This document shows, in pieces, positions 17,258 through 26,402 of a stretch of DNA of 64,000 bases. A program made the position numbers and the translations under genes. The notes under the pieces are model-generated. The model had not been told where the DNA came from. It made no database searches and was given only the letters and a program-made list of their open reading frames with translations. Positions within the stretch are counted from its first letter, which is position 1. Every line of letters starts with the position of its first letter. This stretch comes from Aestuariibius sp. HNIBRBA575 (GTDB taxonomy: Bacteria; Pseudomonadota; Alphaproteobacteria; Rhodobacterales; Rhodobacteraceae), in assembly GCF_040932005.1 (NCBI RefSeq), contig NZ_CP162414.1, positions 647,501 to 711,500 of the forward strand, in the 5' to 3' direction.

Positions 17258-18018
17258 GCCAAACTTTGGGTATGGTCTGAGGGTAATCTAAGCAGGCCCT
17301 TTTGTTCCAACAATTGAACAAAGGCCTGTTTGGGATGCAGCTGAAATCGATCTTCGGTGGCCATGGCGCTGAGGATGCGATCACATCGAAATGTGCGCAG
17401 ATCACAGCGCAGATGATCCACCGCCAACACGTACCAAACCGGGTAATTCAGCAGCAGGTAATGCGGTTCAATATGTCGGTCCGTGGTTCGTTTTGCTTCG
17501 TCGCAATAGGTGATCGCGATGTTTTTCTGGGTCAAAAAGCACTGATGCAAGGTCTGAATGACCCGGCTGGGTGCAGGGGCGTTGGTGTTTTGCACCGGGG
17601 TTGATGCGGTGGGGCCGATCAGAATGCGCGACTTGATACGGTCCACTTGGCGGCGTTTATCCGGGGCAAATGACGCGACCAATTGCCGGCGGATTGATCC
17701 CAGATTGGCCAGAAAAATGGCTGAATTCATCTGTTCGGCAACGGCGATACTGATCAATAAATCAACGGCTTGGGTATAGTTTAGGTTCAACCGGCCCACA
17801 CCCCAGTTCTGATCCAGCCGCACACCGCCGCCCCGGCCACGATCCGCATCAATCGGCAGGCCCTGATCGCGCATCAGCTGCAAATCACGACAGATCGTGC
17901 GTTCGCTGACATTGTGCTGTGCGGCCAGATCTTTGATTGTGCAATGGCTATCTTGTTTTAACTGCGCAGCCAGTAAATCCAGCCGTTTTAGTCGATCATA
18001 TGTCTTTGTGCGTGCCAT
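17254..18018 (-). CDS. HTH-11/WYL domain transcriptional regulator (YafY type)
   Basis: The 254-residue protein has an N-terminal winged helix (DSHCTIKDLAAQHNVSERTICRDLQLMRDQGLPIDADRGRGGGVRL, residues about 22-68) and a WYL domain around HYLLLNYPVWYVLAVDHLRCDLRTFRCDRI (about 190-220). WYL domains sense small ligands or nucleic acids. It is divergent from the GST gene, with 69 bp between start codons, so regulation of that gene is plausible. It is co-oriented with tetR, but tetR has its own likely promoter. Confidence 0.88.
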   Translation of the reverse strand: MARTKTYDRLKRLDLLAAQLKQDSHCTIKDLAAQHNVSERTICRDLQLMRDQGLPIDADRGRGGGVRLDQNWGVGRLNLNYTQAVDLLISIAVAEQMNSAIFLANLGSIRRQLVASFAPDKRRQVDRIKSRILIGPTASTPVQNTNAPAPSRVIQTLHQCFLTQKNIAITYCDEAKRTTDRHIEPHYLLLNYPVWYVLAVDHLRCDLRTFRCDRILSAMATEDRFQLHPKQAFVQLLEQKGLLRLPSDHTQSLA

Positions 18019-18087
18019 CGAACAAATACGCCATAAAATGTCATGTTTTGCAATAAACCCTGTGCCAGCACATCAAAGGAACTTGAC

Positions 18088-18735
18088 ATGAGCGACACAA
18101 ATTCCGCGAACCTCACCCTGTTTTACGCCCCCAGAAGCCGGTCATTCACCGCGCTTTGGCTGCTCGAAGAGCTGGGCGAAGCCTATCACCTGGAAAGCTT
18201 TGACCTGGCGTCCAACCGCCATAAACAGGCCGATTATCTGGCGCTGAACCCAATGGGCAAAGTGCCATTGGTGATGGACGGGGAAAGGCCCGTTTCTGAA
18301 TTGGGCGCGATCGCGATCTATCTGTCGGATCGGTTTCCCAAGGCTCAGCTTAGCCCCGGTTTAGACGACCCCAAACGCCCGGCATTCCTGCGTTGGGTGT
18401 TCTTTTCCAGCGCCATCATGGAGCCCAGCTTTGGTGAGAAAATGTTCAACTGGGATTTGCCACCCGCCAGCGTGGCTTGGGGTTCGTTTGAGTTGATGTT
18501 TGAAACGCTGACGCAGGCGATTGGTGAAAACACATGGCTGCTGGGCGATAGGTTTTCGGCGGCGGATGTCTTGGTCGGTTCTAATTTGTTTGTGGGGCAA
18601 ATGCTGGGCATCATCCCCACTGAGGGTCCCGTTCAGGGTTATGTCACGCGCCTGCAATCGCGCCCGGCCTTTGCCCGCGCAGGCATGATCGAAGCACAAC
18701 AAGGCGACCGGTTCCCCGCCGCCGACGCGCCCTAG
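18088..18735 (+). CDS. glutathione S-transferase family protein
   Basis: The 215-residue cytoplasmic enzyme has an N-terminal thioredoxin-like domain (LTLFYAPRSRSFTALWLLEELGEAYHLESFDL), a cis-Pro glutathione-binding segment (NPMGKVPLVMDGERPVSELGAIAIYL) and a helical C-terminal domain (WLLGDRFSAADVLVGSNL, the N-capping-box region). The start at 18088 is set by AAAGGA. Its last 4 bp overlap the 3' end of the convergent enolase-superfamily gene. Substrate unknown. Confidence 0.92.
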   Translation: MSDTNSANLTLFYAPRSRSFTALWLLEELGEAYHLESFDLASNRHKQADYLALNPMGKVPLVMDGERPVSELGAIAIYLSDRFPKAQLSPGLDDPKRPAFLRWVFFSSAIMEPSFGEKMFNWDLPPASVAWGSFELMFETLTQAIGENTWLLGDRFSAADVLVGSNLFVGQMLGIIPTEGPVQGYVTRLQSRPAFARAGMIEAQQGDRFPAADAP

Positions 18736-19961
18736 GATTTGACCGGTGCGCCCCCGGCAAACACGTTGCGTTGGCTGTAATTGCAGGGGGATTCCTGCAT
18801 TTCCAGATGCAGGCCAGTACCCGTATAGGGATGCGCGCGGGCCAGATCTTCGTCAAAGTCGATGCCCAATCCGGGTGCGCTGGGCACAGGCACATAGCCC
18901 TGTTCGACCTTGATTGAACCTTTGATCAACGCGTCATGAAACGGGGTTTCGATGGTTTCGGCCATCAGACAATTCGGGATCGCGGCGGCCAGTTGGATAT
19001 TGGCCGCCCATTCCACGGGACCTGCATAAAGGTGCGGTGCGATCTGGGCATTGTAAACCTCGGCCAAGGTGGCGATTTTTTTCGCCTCCCAGAGGCCACC
19101 CGCGCGGCCCAATGCAGGTTGCAGGATGGTTGCAGCACCAGATCGCAGGATCGGGGCAAATTCGGCCTTTGTGGTCAGACGTTCACCGGTCGCGACCGGC
19201 ACCGGGGATTTCTGCGCGACTTTGGCCATTTCATGGACGTTATCGGGGGGGATCGGCTCTTCGAACCAAAGGGGGTGATAGGGTGCAATGGCCTGAGCAA
19301 CCCGGATCGCGCCGCCGGTGGAAAACTGACCATGGGTGCCAAACAGCAGGTCGGATTTGTCGCCCACCGCTTCGCGGATCGTTTTGCAGAATGCGACGGA
19401 TTGGGCGATGTCATCCATCGCGGGGCTGTGGCCAGATCGGATTGTGTAGGGGCCAGCTGGGTCAAATTTAACCGCCGTATAGCCCGCATCTACGCAGGCC
19501 AGCGCCGATTGCGCCGCCATGTCCGCCGATGCCCAAAACTCTGGCAACGGGTGATCAGCCAGCGGATAAAGGTAGGTATAGGCGCGAATTCGGTCATTCA
19601 CGCGTCCCCCAATCAGCGCATGCACAGGGCGATCCCGATCTTTGCCCAGAATGTCCCAACAGGCGATTTCCAGCCCGGAAAACGCCCCCATCACCGTCAG
19701 ATCCGGGCGCTGCGTAAACCCAGACGAATAGGCCCGACGGAACATCAATTCGATGTTTTCAGGGTTTTCCCCCAGCATATGCCGTTCAAACACATCCGCA
19801 ATCACAGCCCGCATGGCATCAGGCCCAACCGAAGAGGCGTAACATTCCCCATACCCAACGATCCCGGTATCGGTCGTCAGTTTGGGAATGATCCAATACC
19901 GCCCACCCCAGCCGGGGGCAGGCGGTGCAACAACAAAGATTTCAAGGTCTTGCAGTTTCAT
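18732..19961 (-). CDS. enolase superfamily (mandelate racemase/muconate lactonizing type) enzyme, sugar-acid cycloisomerase-like
   Basis: The 409-residue protein has the capping domain (residues 1-130, with GLEIACWDILGK) and a TIM barrel. YTAVKFDPAGPY carries the catalytic Lys region, LWFEEPIPPDN and VATGERLTTK give the second and third metal ligands, and IAPHLYAGPVEWAANIQLA carries the His. The first metal-ligand position reads LLFGTHGQF instead of the usual D-x-N/H. To my memory this GTHGQ variant marks galactarolactone and 3,6-anhydrogalactonate cycloisomerase-like members, so a role in galacturonate/galactarate or algal-sugar catabolism is a reasonable inference. It is last in a run with an alcohol dehydrogenase, an MFS protein and a lactonase-like hydrolase. 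Confidence 0.8.
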   Translation of the reverse strand: MKLQDLEIFVVAPPAPGWGGRYWIIPKLTTDTGIVGYGECYASSVGPDAMRAVIADVFERHMLGENPENIELMFRRAYSSGFTQRPDLTVMGAFSGLEIACWDILGKDRDRPVHALIGGRVNDRIRAYTYLYPLADHPLPEFWASADMAAQSALACVDAGYTAVKFDPAGPYTIRSGHSPAMDDIAQSVAFCKTIREAVGDKSDLLFGTHGQFSTGGAIRVAQAIAPYHPLWFEEPIPPDNVHEMAKVAQKSPVPVATGERLTTKAEFAPILRSGAATILQPALGRAGGLWEAKKIATLAEVYNAQIAPHLYAGPVEWAANIQLAAAIPNCLMAETIETPFHDALIKGSIKVEQGYVPVPSAPGLGIDFDEDLARAHPYTGTGLHLEMQESPCNYSQRNVFAGGAPVKS

Positions 19962-19982
19962 CTTGGTCCTCTTGTTTGGGGA

Positions 19983-21077
19983 TCAGAACATGATGATATT
20001 GCGCCCTGCAACGCCGGATTTGGTATCGGCAATCGCGTCGTTGATTTGATCCAATCGCCAGCGTTTTGCGATCAGTTCATCCAGTTTCAGGCGGCCCTGT
20101 TCATACATATCAACCATCCAAGGAATATCGCGGCGGATCACCGTATCGCCCATTTTGGTGCCGATCATGCCTTGGCCGACGGCGGCCATCATCACGGGCT
20201 CATAGGTGGATTTTGCCCCCACATGCGGCATGCCAACCATATAAACCCGACCCGCCGGGGCCAGATAGCGCGGCGCGTCATCATAGGCGGCGCTGACCCC
20301 CACGGTGACAAAAACCGCATCCGCGCCCCGACCCATGGCCTGTTTTGCGGCGCGCCACGGTTTGCCGCCCACAGCCGGATCATCGATCAAAACGCCATCC
20401 GTTGCGCCAAAATCCCGCGCGACATTCAGTTTGTCTTGGGTCATGTCCACGGCGATGATGCGCCGCGCCCCGGCGATCCGCGCGCCTTGGATTGCGTTTA
20501 GCCCGACGCCGCCCGCGCCGATCACAACCACATCCTGACCTGCGCGCAATTGCGCCGCGTTCACCACTGCGCCAACACCCGTGATCACCCCACAGGCCAA
20601 CAAAGCGGCGGATTCGGGGGAAAGGGTATCGGCCACACGCACGACCTGACTTTGATGCACCACCACCTTTTCTGCGAAGGCGCCACAGGCCATCGCCTGA
20701 TGCAGCTTGGATCCGTCGGCCATGGTTAACGGGCCGGTGTCGCCATCATAGGGCGTTTCACAAATCACAGGTTTGCCGGAACTACAGGTCGGGCAGGTGC
20801 CGCAGGACCGGATCAAGGTCACAACAACGCGATCCCCTAGATTAATCCCGGTGACACCATCGCCAATCTGGGTCACACGACCGGCGGCTTCGTGGCCATA
20901 AACCGCAGGCAATGATCCGCCCCATGCCCCATCCGCATATGAAATATCGGAATGGCAGATGGCGACGGCTTCTAGGGTTATGCCCAGTTCACCTGCTTGG
21001 GCGTTACGCAATGCGACGTCTTGGATCTGCAATGGTTGCCCAAAGTCATGGCAAACGGCGGCTTTTATCAATGTCAT
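19983..21077 (-). CDS. zinc-dependent alcohol dehydrogenase (MDR superfamily)
   Basis: The 364-residue enzyme shows the catalytic zinc ligands (AICHSDISYADG and GHEAAGRV), the structural zinc loop CGTCPTCSSGKPVIC (four Cys) and the NAD(P)-binding Rossmann motif VIGAGGVGLNAIQGA. The overall pattern is closest to the class III-like alcohol dehydrogenases; the substrate is not evident. It precedes the enolase-superfamily gene by 21 bp and may act in the same pathway by oxidising a sugar or aldehyde intermediate. Confidence 0.92.
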   Translation of the reverse strand: MTLIKAAVCHDFGQPLQIQDVALRNAQAGELGITLEAVAICHSDISYADGAWGGSLPAVYGHEAAGRVTQIGDGVTGINLGDRVVVTLIRSCGTCPTCSSGKPVICETPYDGDTGPLTMADGSKLHQAMACGAFAEKVVVHQSQVVRVADTLSPESAALLACGVITGVGAVVNAAQLRAGQDVVVIGAGGVGLNAIQGARIAGARRIIAVDMTQDKLNVARDFGATDGVLIDDPAVGGKPWRAAKQAMGRGADAVFVTVGVSAAYDDAPRYLAPAGRVYMVGMPHVGAKSTYEPVMMAAVGQGMIGTKMGDTVIRRDIPWMVDMYEQGRLKLDELIAKRWRLDQINDAIADTKSGVAGRNIIMF

Positions 21078-21147
21078 AGCGGGCTCCTGTGGGTGCGCCT
21101 GATCGGTTCAATCAGTTCATCGTCCCACATCTGCCTGCGCTATTCCT

Positions 21148-22410
21148 TTAGCGACGGTTTGATGTCGGTCTTGGCCGATCCCGTTGGGTAAAGCCTACAA
21201 AAATGACCAAGCCGATCAAGGTTAATATCGCCGCAAAGGCAAAGGGCGCACCGGGCAGGTAAAGCCCGGTTTCGCGGGTATAGAACCAGAAAATATAGCC
21301 CATCACCATCGGCGCAAAGATATGGGCGACCGAGCGGATTGAACTGAGCACGCCCTGTAATTCGCCCTGTTGGTTGTCGTCGGTCATGCGGCTCATGACG
21401 CCGGTCAGGGCAGGGTGGACCACCGCGCCCAACCCCATGATCGGAATAAAGGCCATGACCATCCAGCCTTGGGTTACGAAGACCAGAAATACCATGGCAG
21501 TCAGTTCAAACACGATGCCCCAGATGATCGTCAACCGGTTGCCCAGCCAGCGTAGCACGTATCGCAGCAACACGGCCTGCACCACCGCGATCGAAATACC
21601 ATAGGCCCCCAACGACCAGCCCACCATTCGGCTGTCCCAGCCCAGTCGTTCTTGAGTGAAAAACGCCCAAGTGACCGAATAGACCATCAGCGCAAATTCA
21701 TAGATGAAAAACAGCGCCAACAGCACCCGGATTTGGGGTAATTCCACGATTTTGCGAAACGCTCCGACAGGATTGGCACGGCGCCATTCAAACGGGCGAC
21801 GAATGCGGTCGGTGACGGTTTCGGGCAGCACAAAATAGCCAAACACCATATTGGCAAAGGCCAAAGCCGCCGCAGCGTAAAACGGGGCGCGCACCCCAAA
21901 TTCGGCCAGCAAACCGCCGATCACCGGTCCCAGCACAAAACCAACCCCAAAGGCGGCCCCCAGAATGCCAAAGTTAGCCGCCTTGTCATCTGGATCAGAA
22001 ATATCCGCCACATAGGCACTAGCGGTGGAATGGGTCGCGGCGGTGATCCCACCGATCATGCGGATGACCAGCAACAGCCACAGGTTTTGCGCCAGCGCCA
22101 GAACCAGATAATCCAGGCTCATGACAAATAACGACATCAGCAAAACCGGGCGACGCCCGAACCTGTCTGACAGCGACCCGATGGTGGGGCCGAACAGAAA
22201 TTGCATCACCGCAAAGACAGTGGTCATGATTCCGGCCCACACGGCCGCATCGCCCAATGTGCCGCCCTGAATGCCTTTGATCAGGTCAGGCATCACCGGA
22301 ATGACCAGACCAAACCCCATCGCGTCCAGAACCAAGGTGATGACAATAAACGAAAAAGCGCGCTTTTTCTGGCCGCTGCTTTGCGCTGAGGGTTGGTCTG
22401 AGGCGTGCAT
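21148..22410 (-). CDS. MFS transporter, TetA/TCR-like drug:H+ antiporter subfamily
   Basis: The 420-residue protein has 12 predicted membrane helices. Motif A between helices 2 and 3 reads GSLSDRFGRRPVLL, and the N-terminus has the DAMGFGLVIPVMPDL signature of TetA-type proteins (compare GxGLIxPVLP). The gene lies 23 bp after the lactonase-like gene and 70 bp before the alcohol dehydrogenase. It could export a toxic intermediate or be an unrelated drug pump; the family assignment itself is firm. Confidence 0.9.
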   Translation of the reverse strand: MHASDQPSAQSSGQKKRAFSFIVITLVLDAMGFGLVIPVMPDLIKGIQGGTLGDAAVWAGIMTTVFAVMQFLFGPTIGSLSDRFGRRPVLLMSLFVMSLDYLVLALAQNLWLLLVIRMIGGITAATHSTASAYVADISDPDDKAANFGILGAAFGVGFVLGPVIGGLLAEFGVRAPFYAAAALAFANMVFGYFVLPETVTDRIRRPFEWRRANPVGAFRKIVELPQIRVLLALFFIYEFALMVYSVTWAFFTQERLGWDSRMVGWSLGAYGISIAVVQAVLLRYVLRWLGNRLTIIWGIVFELTAMVFLVFVTQGWMVMAFIPIMGLGAVVHPALTGVMSRMTDDNQQGELQGVLSSIRSVAHIFAPMVMGYIFWFYTRETGLYLPGAPFAFAAILTLIGLVIFVGFTQRDRPRPTSNRR

Positions 22411-22433
22411 GTCATCCTTGGACGGGAAACCCG

Positions 22434-23222
22434 TTAAATATGTCCGGTATCGGTCAAAAATTCAGTCAGTAATGCGGCGACTTCAGCAGGTTTTTCAACA
22501 CAAGGCAAATGCCCAACACGGCGCATCAGTTCAAATCGCGATCCCGGGATCAGATTGATGGTTTCGCGCACCAAATCCGGGGGTGTTGATCCGTCTTCGG
22601 ATCCGGCGATGCCCAAGGTGGGCAAGCGCAAACTGCTGGTGGGGGTGAAAAAATCAGTGCCCGCAATGGCCGCGCAACAGGCGGCATATCCGGTCACGTT
22701 GGTTTGCATAATTTGGTTTCGCCAATGGGCGACATCCCCGTCCCGCAGGAAATCCTTTGAAAACCAACGCTGAATTGTGTCGTCGGCAATGTCGCCTAAC
22801 CCGTTGTCTTGGATCGCTTCGATCCGTTTGCGCCACACAGAAGGCTGCGCAATTTTTGCCGCCGTATTAGACAGGACCAACCCTCGCACCAGATCAAGCC
22901 GTTTGACCGCCAGACCCTGCGCAATCATGCCGCCAATCGACAGGCCAACCACAATGGCGTCTTTGACGTTTAGCGCGACACAGATTGCTTCTAGATCGGC
23001 AATCAAAGCCCCCATCGAATAGGGGCCATCGGGCACGTCAGATTGACCATGCCCACGCATATCGGCGCGAATGATGCGGATATTGTCGGGCATGTGGGCG
23101 ATCATTTCATCCCAGACATGATGGTCTAGCCCCAACGCATGCACCAAAACCACATCGCGCCCCGCCCCCTGTTCCGTGGCATGCAGCGTGACGCCAGCGC
23201 GATCAATTTTATGAACGAGCAT
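22434..23222 (-). CDS. pcaD: alpha/beta hydrolase, 3-oxoadipate enol-lactonase-like
   Basis: From the ATG at 23222 (AGAGGAAA upstream) the 262-residue protein shows VVLVHALGLDHHVWDEM (oxyanion loop), RADMRGHGQSDVPDGPYSM, the nucleophile elbow GLSIGGMIAQGLA, an acid in AGSEDGSTPPDLV and the catalytic His in VGHLPCVEKP. This set is characteristic of PcaD, which opens 3-oxoadipate enol-lactone in the protocatechuate branch. No other pca genes are in the window, so it may be a PcaD relative acting on another lactone, for instance one produced by the enolase-superfamily enzyme at 18732. A longer frame to 23312 lacks homology. Confidence 0.8.
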   Translation of the reverse strand: MLVHKIDRAGVTLHATEQGAGRDVVLVHALGLDHHVWDEMIAHMPDNIRIIRADMRGHGQSDVPDGPYSMGALIADLEAICVALNVKDAIVVGLSIGGMIAQGLAVKRLDLVRGLVLSNTAAKIAQPSVWRKRIEAIQDNGLGDIADDTIQRWFSKDFLRDGDVAHWRNQIMQTNVTGYAACCAAIAGTDFFTPTSSLRLPTLGIAGSEDGSTPPDLVRETINLIPGSRFELMRRVGHLPCVEKPAEVAALLTEFLTDTGHI

Positions 23223-23395
23223 CAAAGTTTCCTCTGTCCGTGGCGGCCTAAATGAAGCGGGAAAATTTGCGGTTCGGGCCGACGTAGAAACGTGGCCCGA
23301 ACCAGCTAGCACTCTACAGCCTCCGGTTCCGAATGAACCTCATGACCGTGTTATGCTCCTCCCGATGCGAACTTGATCAAGAATCTGTTACAATG

Positions 23396-24601
23396 TCAAT
23401 TGTCTTGGTCATCCTGTTTCAAACGCATATGGGCAATGATCTGACCATGATCCGAAGCGAGTTTGTTATAGGGCGCTTCGGGGTGGGAACCGTCGGTCAG
23501 ATGATCGTTGAGCACGCTGAAATATTCCATATCCGCGATGCGATCGGCGTAATCGGGGTGGAAATGGCGGGACAGGAAAATCTGGTCGATGCTTTCAAAC
23601 ACGCCGCCAAAGGCCGAGGTATAGACCATGTCCCGCAAGCTTTTGCGTACAAACAGTTTTTCGGCGGAATGCAGGCGCACAGATTCAACGCCTTCGGTGA
23701 TTTGTTCGTTTTCCTGACGGCTGTAACGATCATTGGCGTGTTTGGCATTGTGCCGCAACATCCAGCTGTAATTCTTGAACGGGGCCTCGCCGGAAATGAT
23801 TTCCGAACTGACCGCATGTTCGCCGTCGTTAAAATCCCCCAGCACCATCACCGGGCGCCCCAGTTCGATTTCTTTGACAATTTCGCGACGCAGAACCCAG
23901 GCTTCGGCCATCCGGCGCAACGCCGCCCGCATCGCGCCCAATGCGCGGCCCACCGGATCATAGGCGGTCAGGTCGGATTCTGGGGCAAATTCTGCGCCTT
24001 CGGGACGGACAAATTCCCCCAGTTTGGATTTCAGATGACAGTTGAACACGGTGATGACTTCGCCGCCCACAGGAACGCGCACCTTTAGGATCGGGCGCGA
24101 CAGACGTTCAACGCGATATGATCCCGCATCGCCCCCACCCAAGGCCTGCAATGGGATATCCAGCGGTTCATCCAGTTTTTGGATGATTTCGGGCGCGCCT
24201 TTGAACCCAAACCGTGACAGAACCGCCAAACCGGGGCGGCGCTGACCGGGGCCGCCATCATTGGCATTGGAGGCAAAGGCCAGTTGCGCATCCGTATAGG
24301 GACGATAGGCCAGTTTGCGAAAAATCGCGCGTTTATGATAGCGTTTGGACCGGTCGGGGATGGTGATTTCATTTGTTGCGATCCCACGTTTGTCGGCCTC
24401 GGCGATGACCGAAGCCAGCGCACTTTCTTCAAAGATCTCTTGGAACCCAACGATATCCGCGTCCATCGTCAACAGCTGATCCGCCATCCAATCCTGTTTC
24501 CAGGCAAATTCTTCGGGCGTGTATTCCTGATATTTGTAATATTCCTGCCCGGCGCCGATCAGGTTTTTCACGTTAAAGCTGGCAATGGTAAAGTCGGTCA
24601 C
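23396..24601 (-). CDS. endonuclease/exonuclease/phosphatase (EEP) family protein
   Basis: The 401-residue protein has the EEP fold motifs: FTIASFNVKNL at the start, DADIVGFQEIFEE (metal-binding Glu), LGDFNDGEHA (GDFND, catalytic Asp/Asn) and SDHGQIIAHM at the end (catalytic Asp-His). No signal peptide is visible. The substrate could be a phosphoester in nucleic acid, lipid or a small molecule. Its start overlaps the stop of the dehydratase-like gene by 4 bp, and it is last in a coupled four-gene run. The 23223-23395 spacer holds the promoter region of the lactonase gene and nothing else I can support. Confidence 0.88.
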   Translation of the reverse strand: MTDFTIASFNVKNLIGAGQEYYKYQEYTPEEFAWKQDWMADQLLTMDADIVGFQEIFEESALASVIAEADKRGIATNEITIPDRSKRYHKRAIFRKLAYRPYTDAQLAFASNANDGGPGQRRPGLAVLSRFGFKGAPEIIQKLDEPLDIPLQALGGGDAGSYRVERLSRPILKVRVPVGGEVITVFNCHLKSKLGEFVRPEGAEFAPESDLTAYDPVGRALGAMRAALRRMAEAWVLRREIVKEIELGRPVMVLGDFNDGEHAVSSEIISGEAPFKNYSWMLRHNAKHANDRYSRQENEQITEGVESVRLHSAEKLFVRKSLRDMVYTSAFGGVFESIDQIFLSRHFHPDYADRIADMEYFSVLNDHLTDGSHPEAPYNKLASDHGQIIAHMRLKQDDQDN

Positions 24602-25575
24602 GCGTATTTCTCCAAGGCTTGTTGAAACATTTTGGAATCTACATTTCCACCTGACGCCACGGCAATCACGGTGTCGCCCGATATTGTATCAGGGCGATAG
24701 AGTGCGGCCGCCAAAGCCACAGCGCCGCCCGGTTCGATCACGACCTTTAATCGGGTGAACGCCGCCGCCATGGCGCGCTGGCAATCGTCGTCAGACACGG
24801 TTATGCCGGGGCCACACAGATCGGACATTATCGGAAATGTGATGTTGCCTGGTTGCGGTGTGATGATGGCGTCACAGATCGACCCGGATTGCGCGCTGTT
24901 GCGTTGAATTTCCCCGCAGCTGAGGGATCGTTTCACGTCGTCAAACCCGACTGGTTCACAGGGCCGTGCCCGCAACCCCGGCGCATCCGCGGCCAGCGCC
25001 ATCGCGATCCCAGAGGTCAGGCCGCCACCGCCACAGGGTACCAGAACGTCGGCATCCTTGATCCCTAGCGCATTGGCATCTTGGGCGATTTCCAGACCAG
25101 CCGTGCCTTGGCCCGCGATCACCTGGGGGTCATCAAACGGGCGCACCAATGTCAGGCCCCGCTCGGTCGCGATTTTGTCACCCAAGGCTTCGCGGCTTTC
25201 ACCGCCGGGGCGATCATAGAGAACCACTTCGGCCCCCAGCGCGCGGGTATTGTCGATTTTCAGTTGCGGCGCGTCATTGGGCATGACAATCACCGACGCC
25301 ACGCCATGCTGGGCGGCGGCATAGGCCACGCCTTGGGCATGATTGCCGGATGAAAACGCGATCACCCCGTGTTTGCGCACATCATCAGGCAGGGCAGACA
25401 GAGCCGACCAAGCCCCGCGAAATTTGAACGATCCGGTATGTTGCAGGCATTCTGGTTTCAGCAGAACCCGACGCCCGGCAATGTCGTCCAGAAACGGGGA
25501 CGACAATAGCGGCGTATGGCGCGCGCGTCCCTTTAGCCGCTGCTGCGCGGCGCGGATCATGTCGATATTGCTCAT
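24598..25575 (-). CDS. PLP-dependent threonine/serine dehydratase-like protein
   Basis: The 325-residue enzyme of fold type II PLP family has the Schiff-base Lys in TGSFKFRGAWSAL (about residue 51), the SSGNHAQGVAYAA substrate loop, the phosphate-binding glycine loop PCGGGGLTSGIAMA and the C-terminal VASGGNVD. There is no ACT regulatory domain, so it resembles catabolic threonine dehydratase, serine racemase or hydroxyaspartate dehydratase rather than biosynthetic IlvA. It is coupled by 4-bp overlaps to the hydrolase upstream and the EEP gene downstream. Confidence 0.9.
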   Translation of the reverse strand: MSNIDMIRAAQQRLKGRARHTPLLSSPFLDDIAGRRVLLKPECLQHTGSFKFRGAWSALSALPDDVRKHGVIAFSSGNHAQGVAYAAAQHGVASVIVMPNDAPQLKIDNTRALGAEVVLYDRPGGESREALGDKIATERGLTLVRPFDDPQVIAGQGTAGLEIAQDANALGIKDADVLVPCGGGGLTSGIAMALAADAPGLRARPCEPVGFDDVKRSLSCGEIQRNSAQSGSICDAIITPQPGNITFPIMSDLCGPGITVSDDDCQRAMAAAFTRLKVVIEPGGAVALAAALYRPDTISGDTVIAVASGGNVDSKMFQQALEKYA

Positions 25576-26402
25576 GCTGTGCGCTCCAATAGGGTGTGGA
25601 TCATGGTCAGGCTTTCGGGTTCATCTAAAAACGGCACATGGCCGCGATCCGGCACTGTAGCCGCGATCAGATTGGGATGACGGGCCTGCATATCGGACAA
25701 GGTTTTTGCCGACAAAAGATCTGAGTTCCCGCCCCGGATCACAGCCACGGGAACGGCATTTAACGTTTCAAACAACGGCCATAAATCGACCTCTTCGTTA
25801 GAAGAAGCCTGTGCGTTAAACGCATCCTTGAGCGCCGGATCGTATCGCAATTCCAACCCGGTTTCGGTTTCCAGATACATCGCAACCGCCTGACGACGCC
25901 ATGTTTCAACGCTGACACCGGGGAATTCGTCGCCGTAAAATTTGGCCAGCCCCAGCGCTGCGTCGTCATAAGTTTTTGCCACGGGTTTATTGCCCACATA
26001 GGCCATGATCCGCGACAGGCCGGGCATGTCGATCACCGGGCCGATATCGTTCAGGATCACACCATTTAGTCGGTGCACATGGGTCGCGCCCAGCATCATG
26101 GCGATCAGCCCGCCCCGCGACGTGCCCAACAGCGTGACCCGGTCCAATGCCAGATGATCCAGCAATTCGATCACGTCCTCGGCTTCGCGGGGGACGGAAT
26201 AATGGGTGAAATCAGGGTCATAGTCGCTGTTGCCCCGGCCGCGATAATCCAAACGGATGATCCGGTGATGTGGCAGATGGGGCAGTAGCGGTTCAAAATC
26301 CCGCGCATTGCGGGTCAGTCCAGCAAGACACAAAAGAACGGAGCCGGAACCTTGATCCTCATAATGCAAGGTCAGGCCGTCGCTGGTGATAAATGTGGGC
26401 AT
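25572..26402 (-). CDS. alpha/beta fold hydrolase
   Basis: The 276-residue protein has the fold landmarks LHYEDQGSGSVLLCLAGL, RLDYRGRGNSDYDPDF, the nucleophile elbow GTSRGGLIAMMLG (Ser about residue 98), an acid in the RGGNSDLLSAKT region and the catalytic His in VPDRGHVPFLDEPE. The substrate is unknown. Its ATG shares one base with the stop codon of the haloacid-dehalogenase gene upstream (TGATG) and its end overlaps the dehydratase gene by 4 bp, indicating one translationally coupled transcript. Confidence 0.9.
   Translation of the reverse strand: MPTFITSDGLTLHYEDQGSGSVLLCLAGLTRNARDFEPLLPHLPHHRIIRLDYRGRGNSDYDPDFTHYSVPREAEDVIELLDHLALDRVTLLGTSRGGLIAMMLGATHVHRLNGVILNDIGPVIDMPGLSRIMAYVGNKPVAKTYDDAALGLAKFYGDEFPGVSVETWRRQAVAMYLETETGLELRYDPALKDAFNAQASSNEEVDLWPLFETLNAVPVAVIRGGNSDLLSAKTLSDMQARHPNLIAATVPDRGHVPFLDEPESLTMIHTLLERTA

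Noticed and set aside
18936..20501. 521-codon plus-strand frame antisense to the enolase-superfamily and alcohol dehydrogenase genes
   Set aside because: It is a GC-driven shadow rich in His, Arg and Gly that covers two well-supported genes and has no matching start signal.
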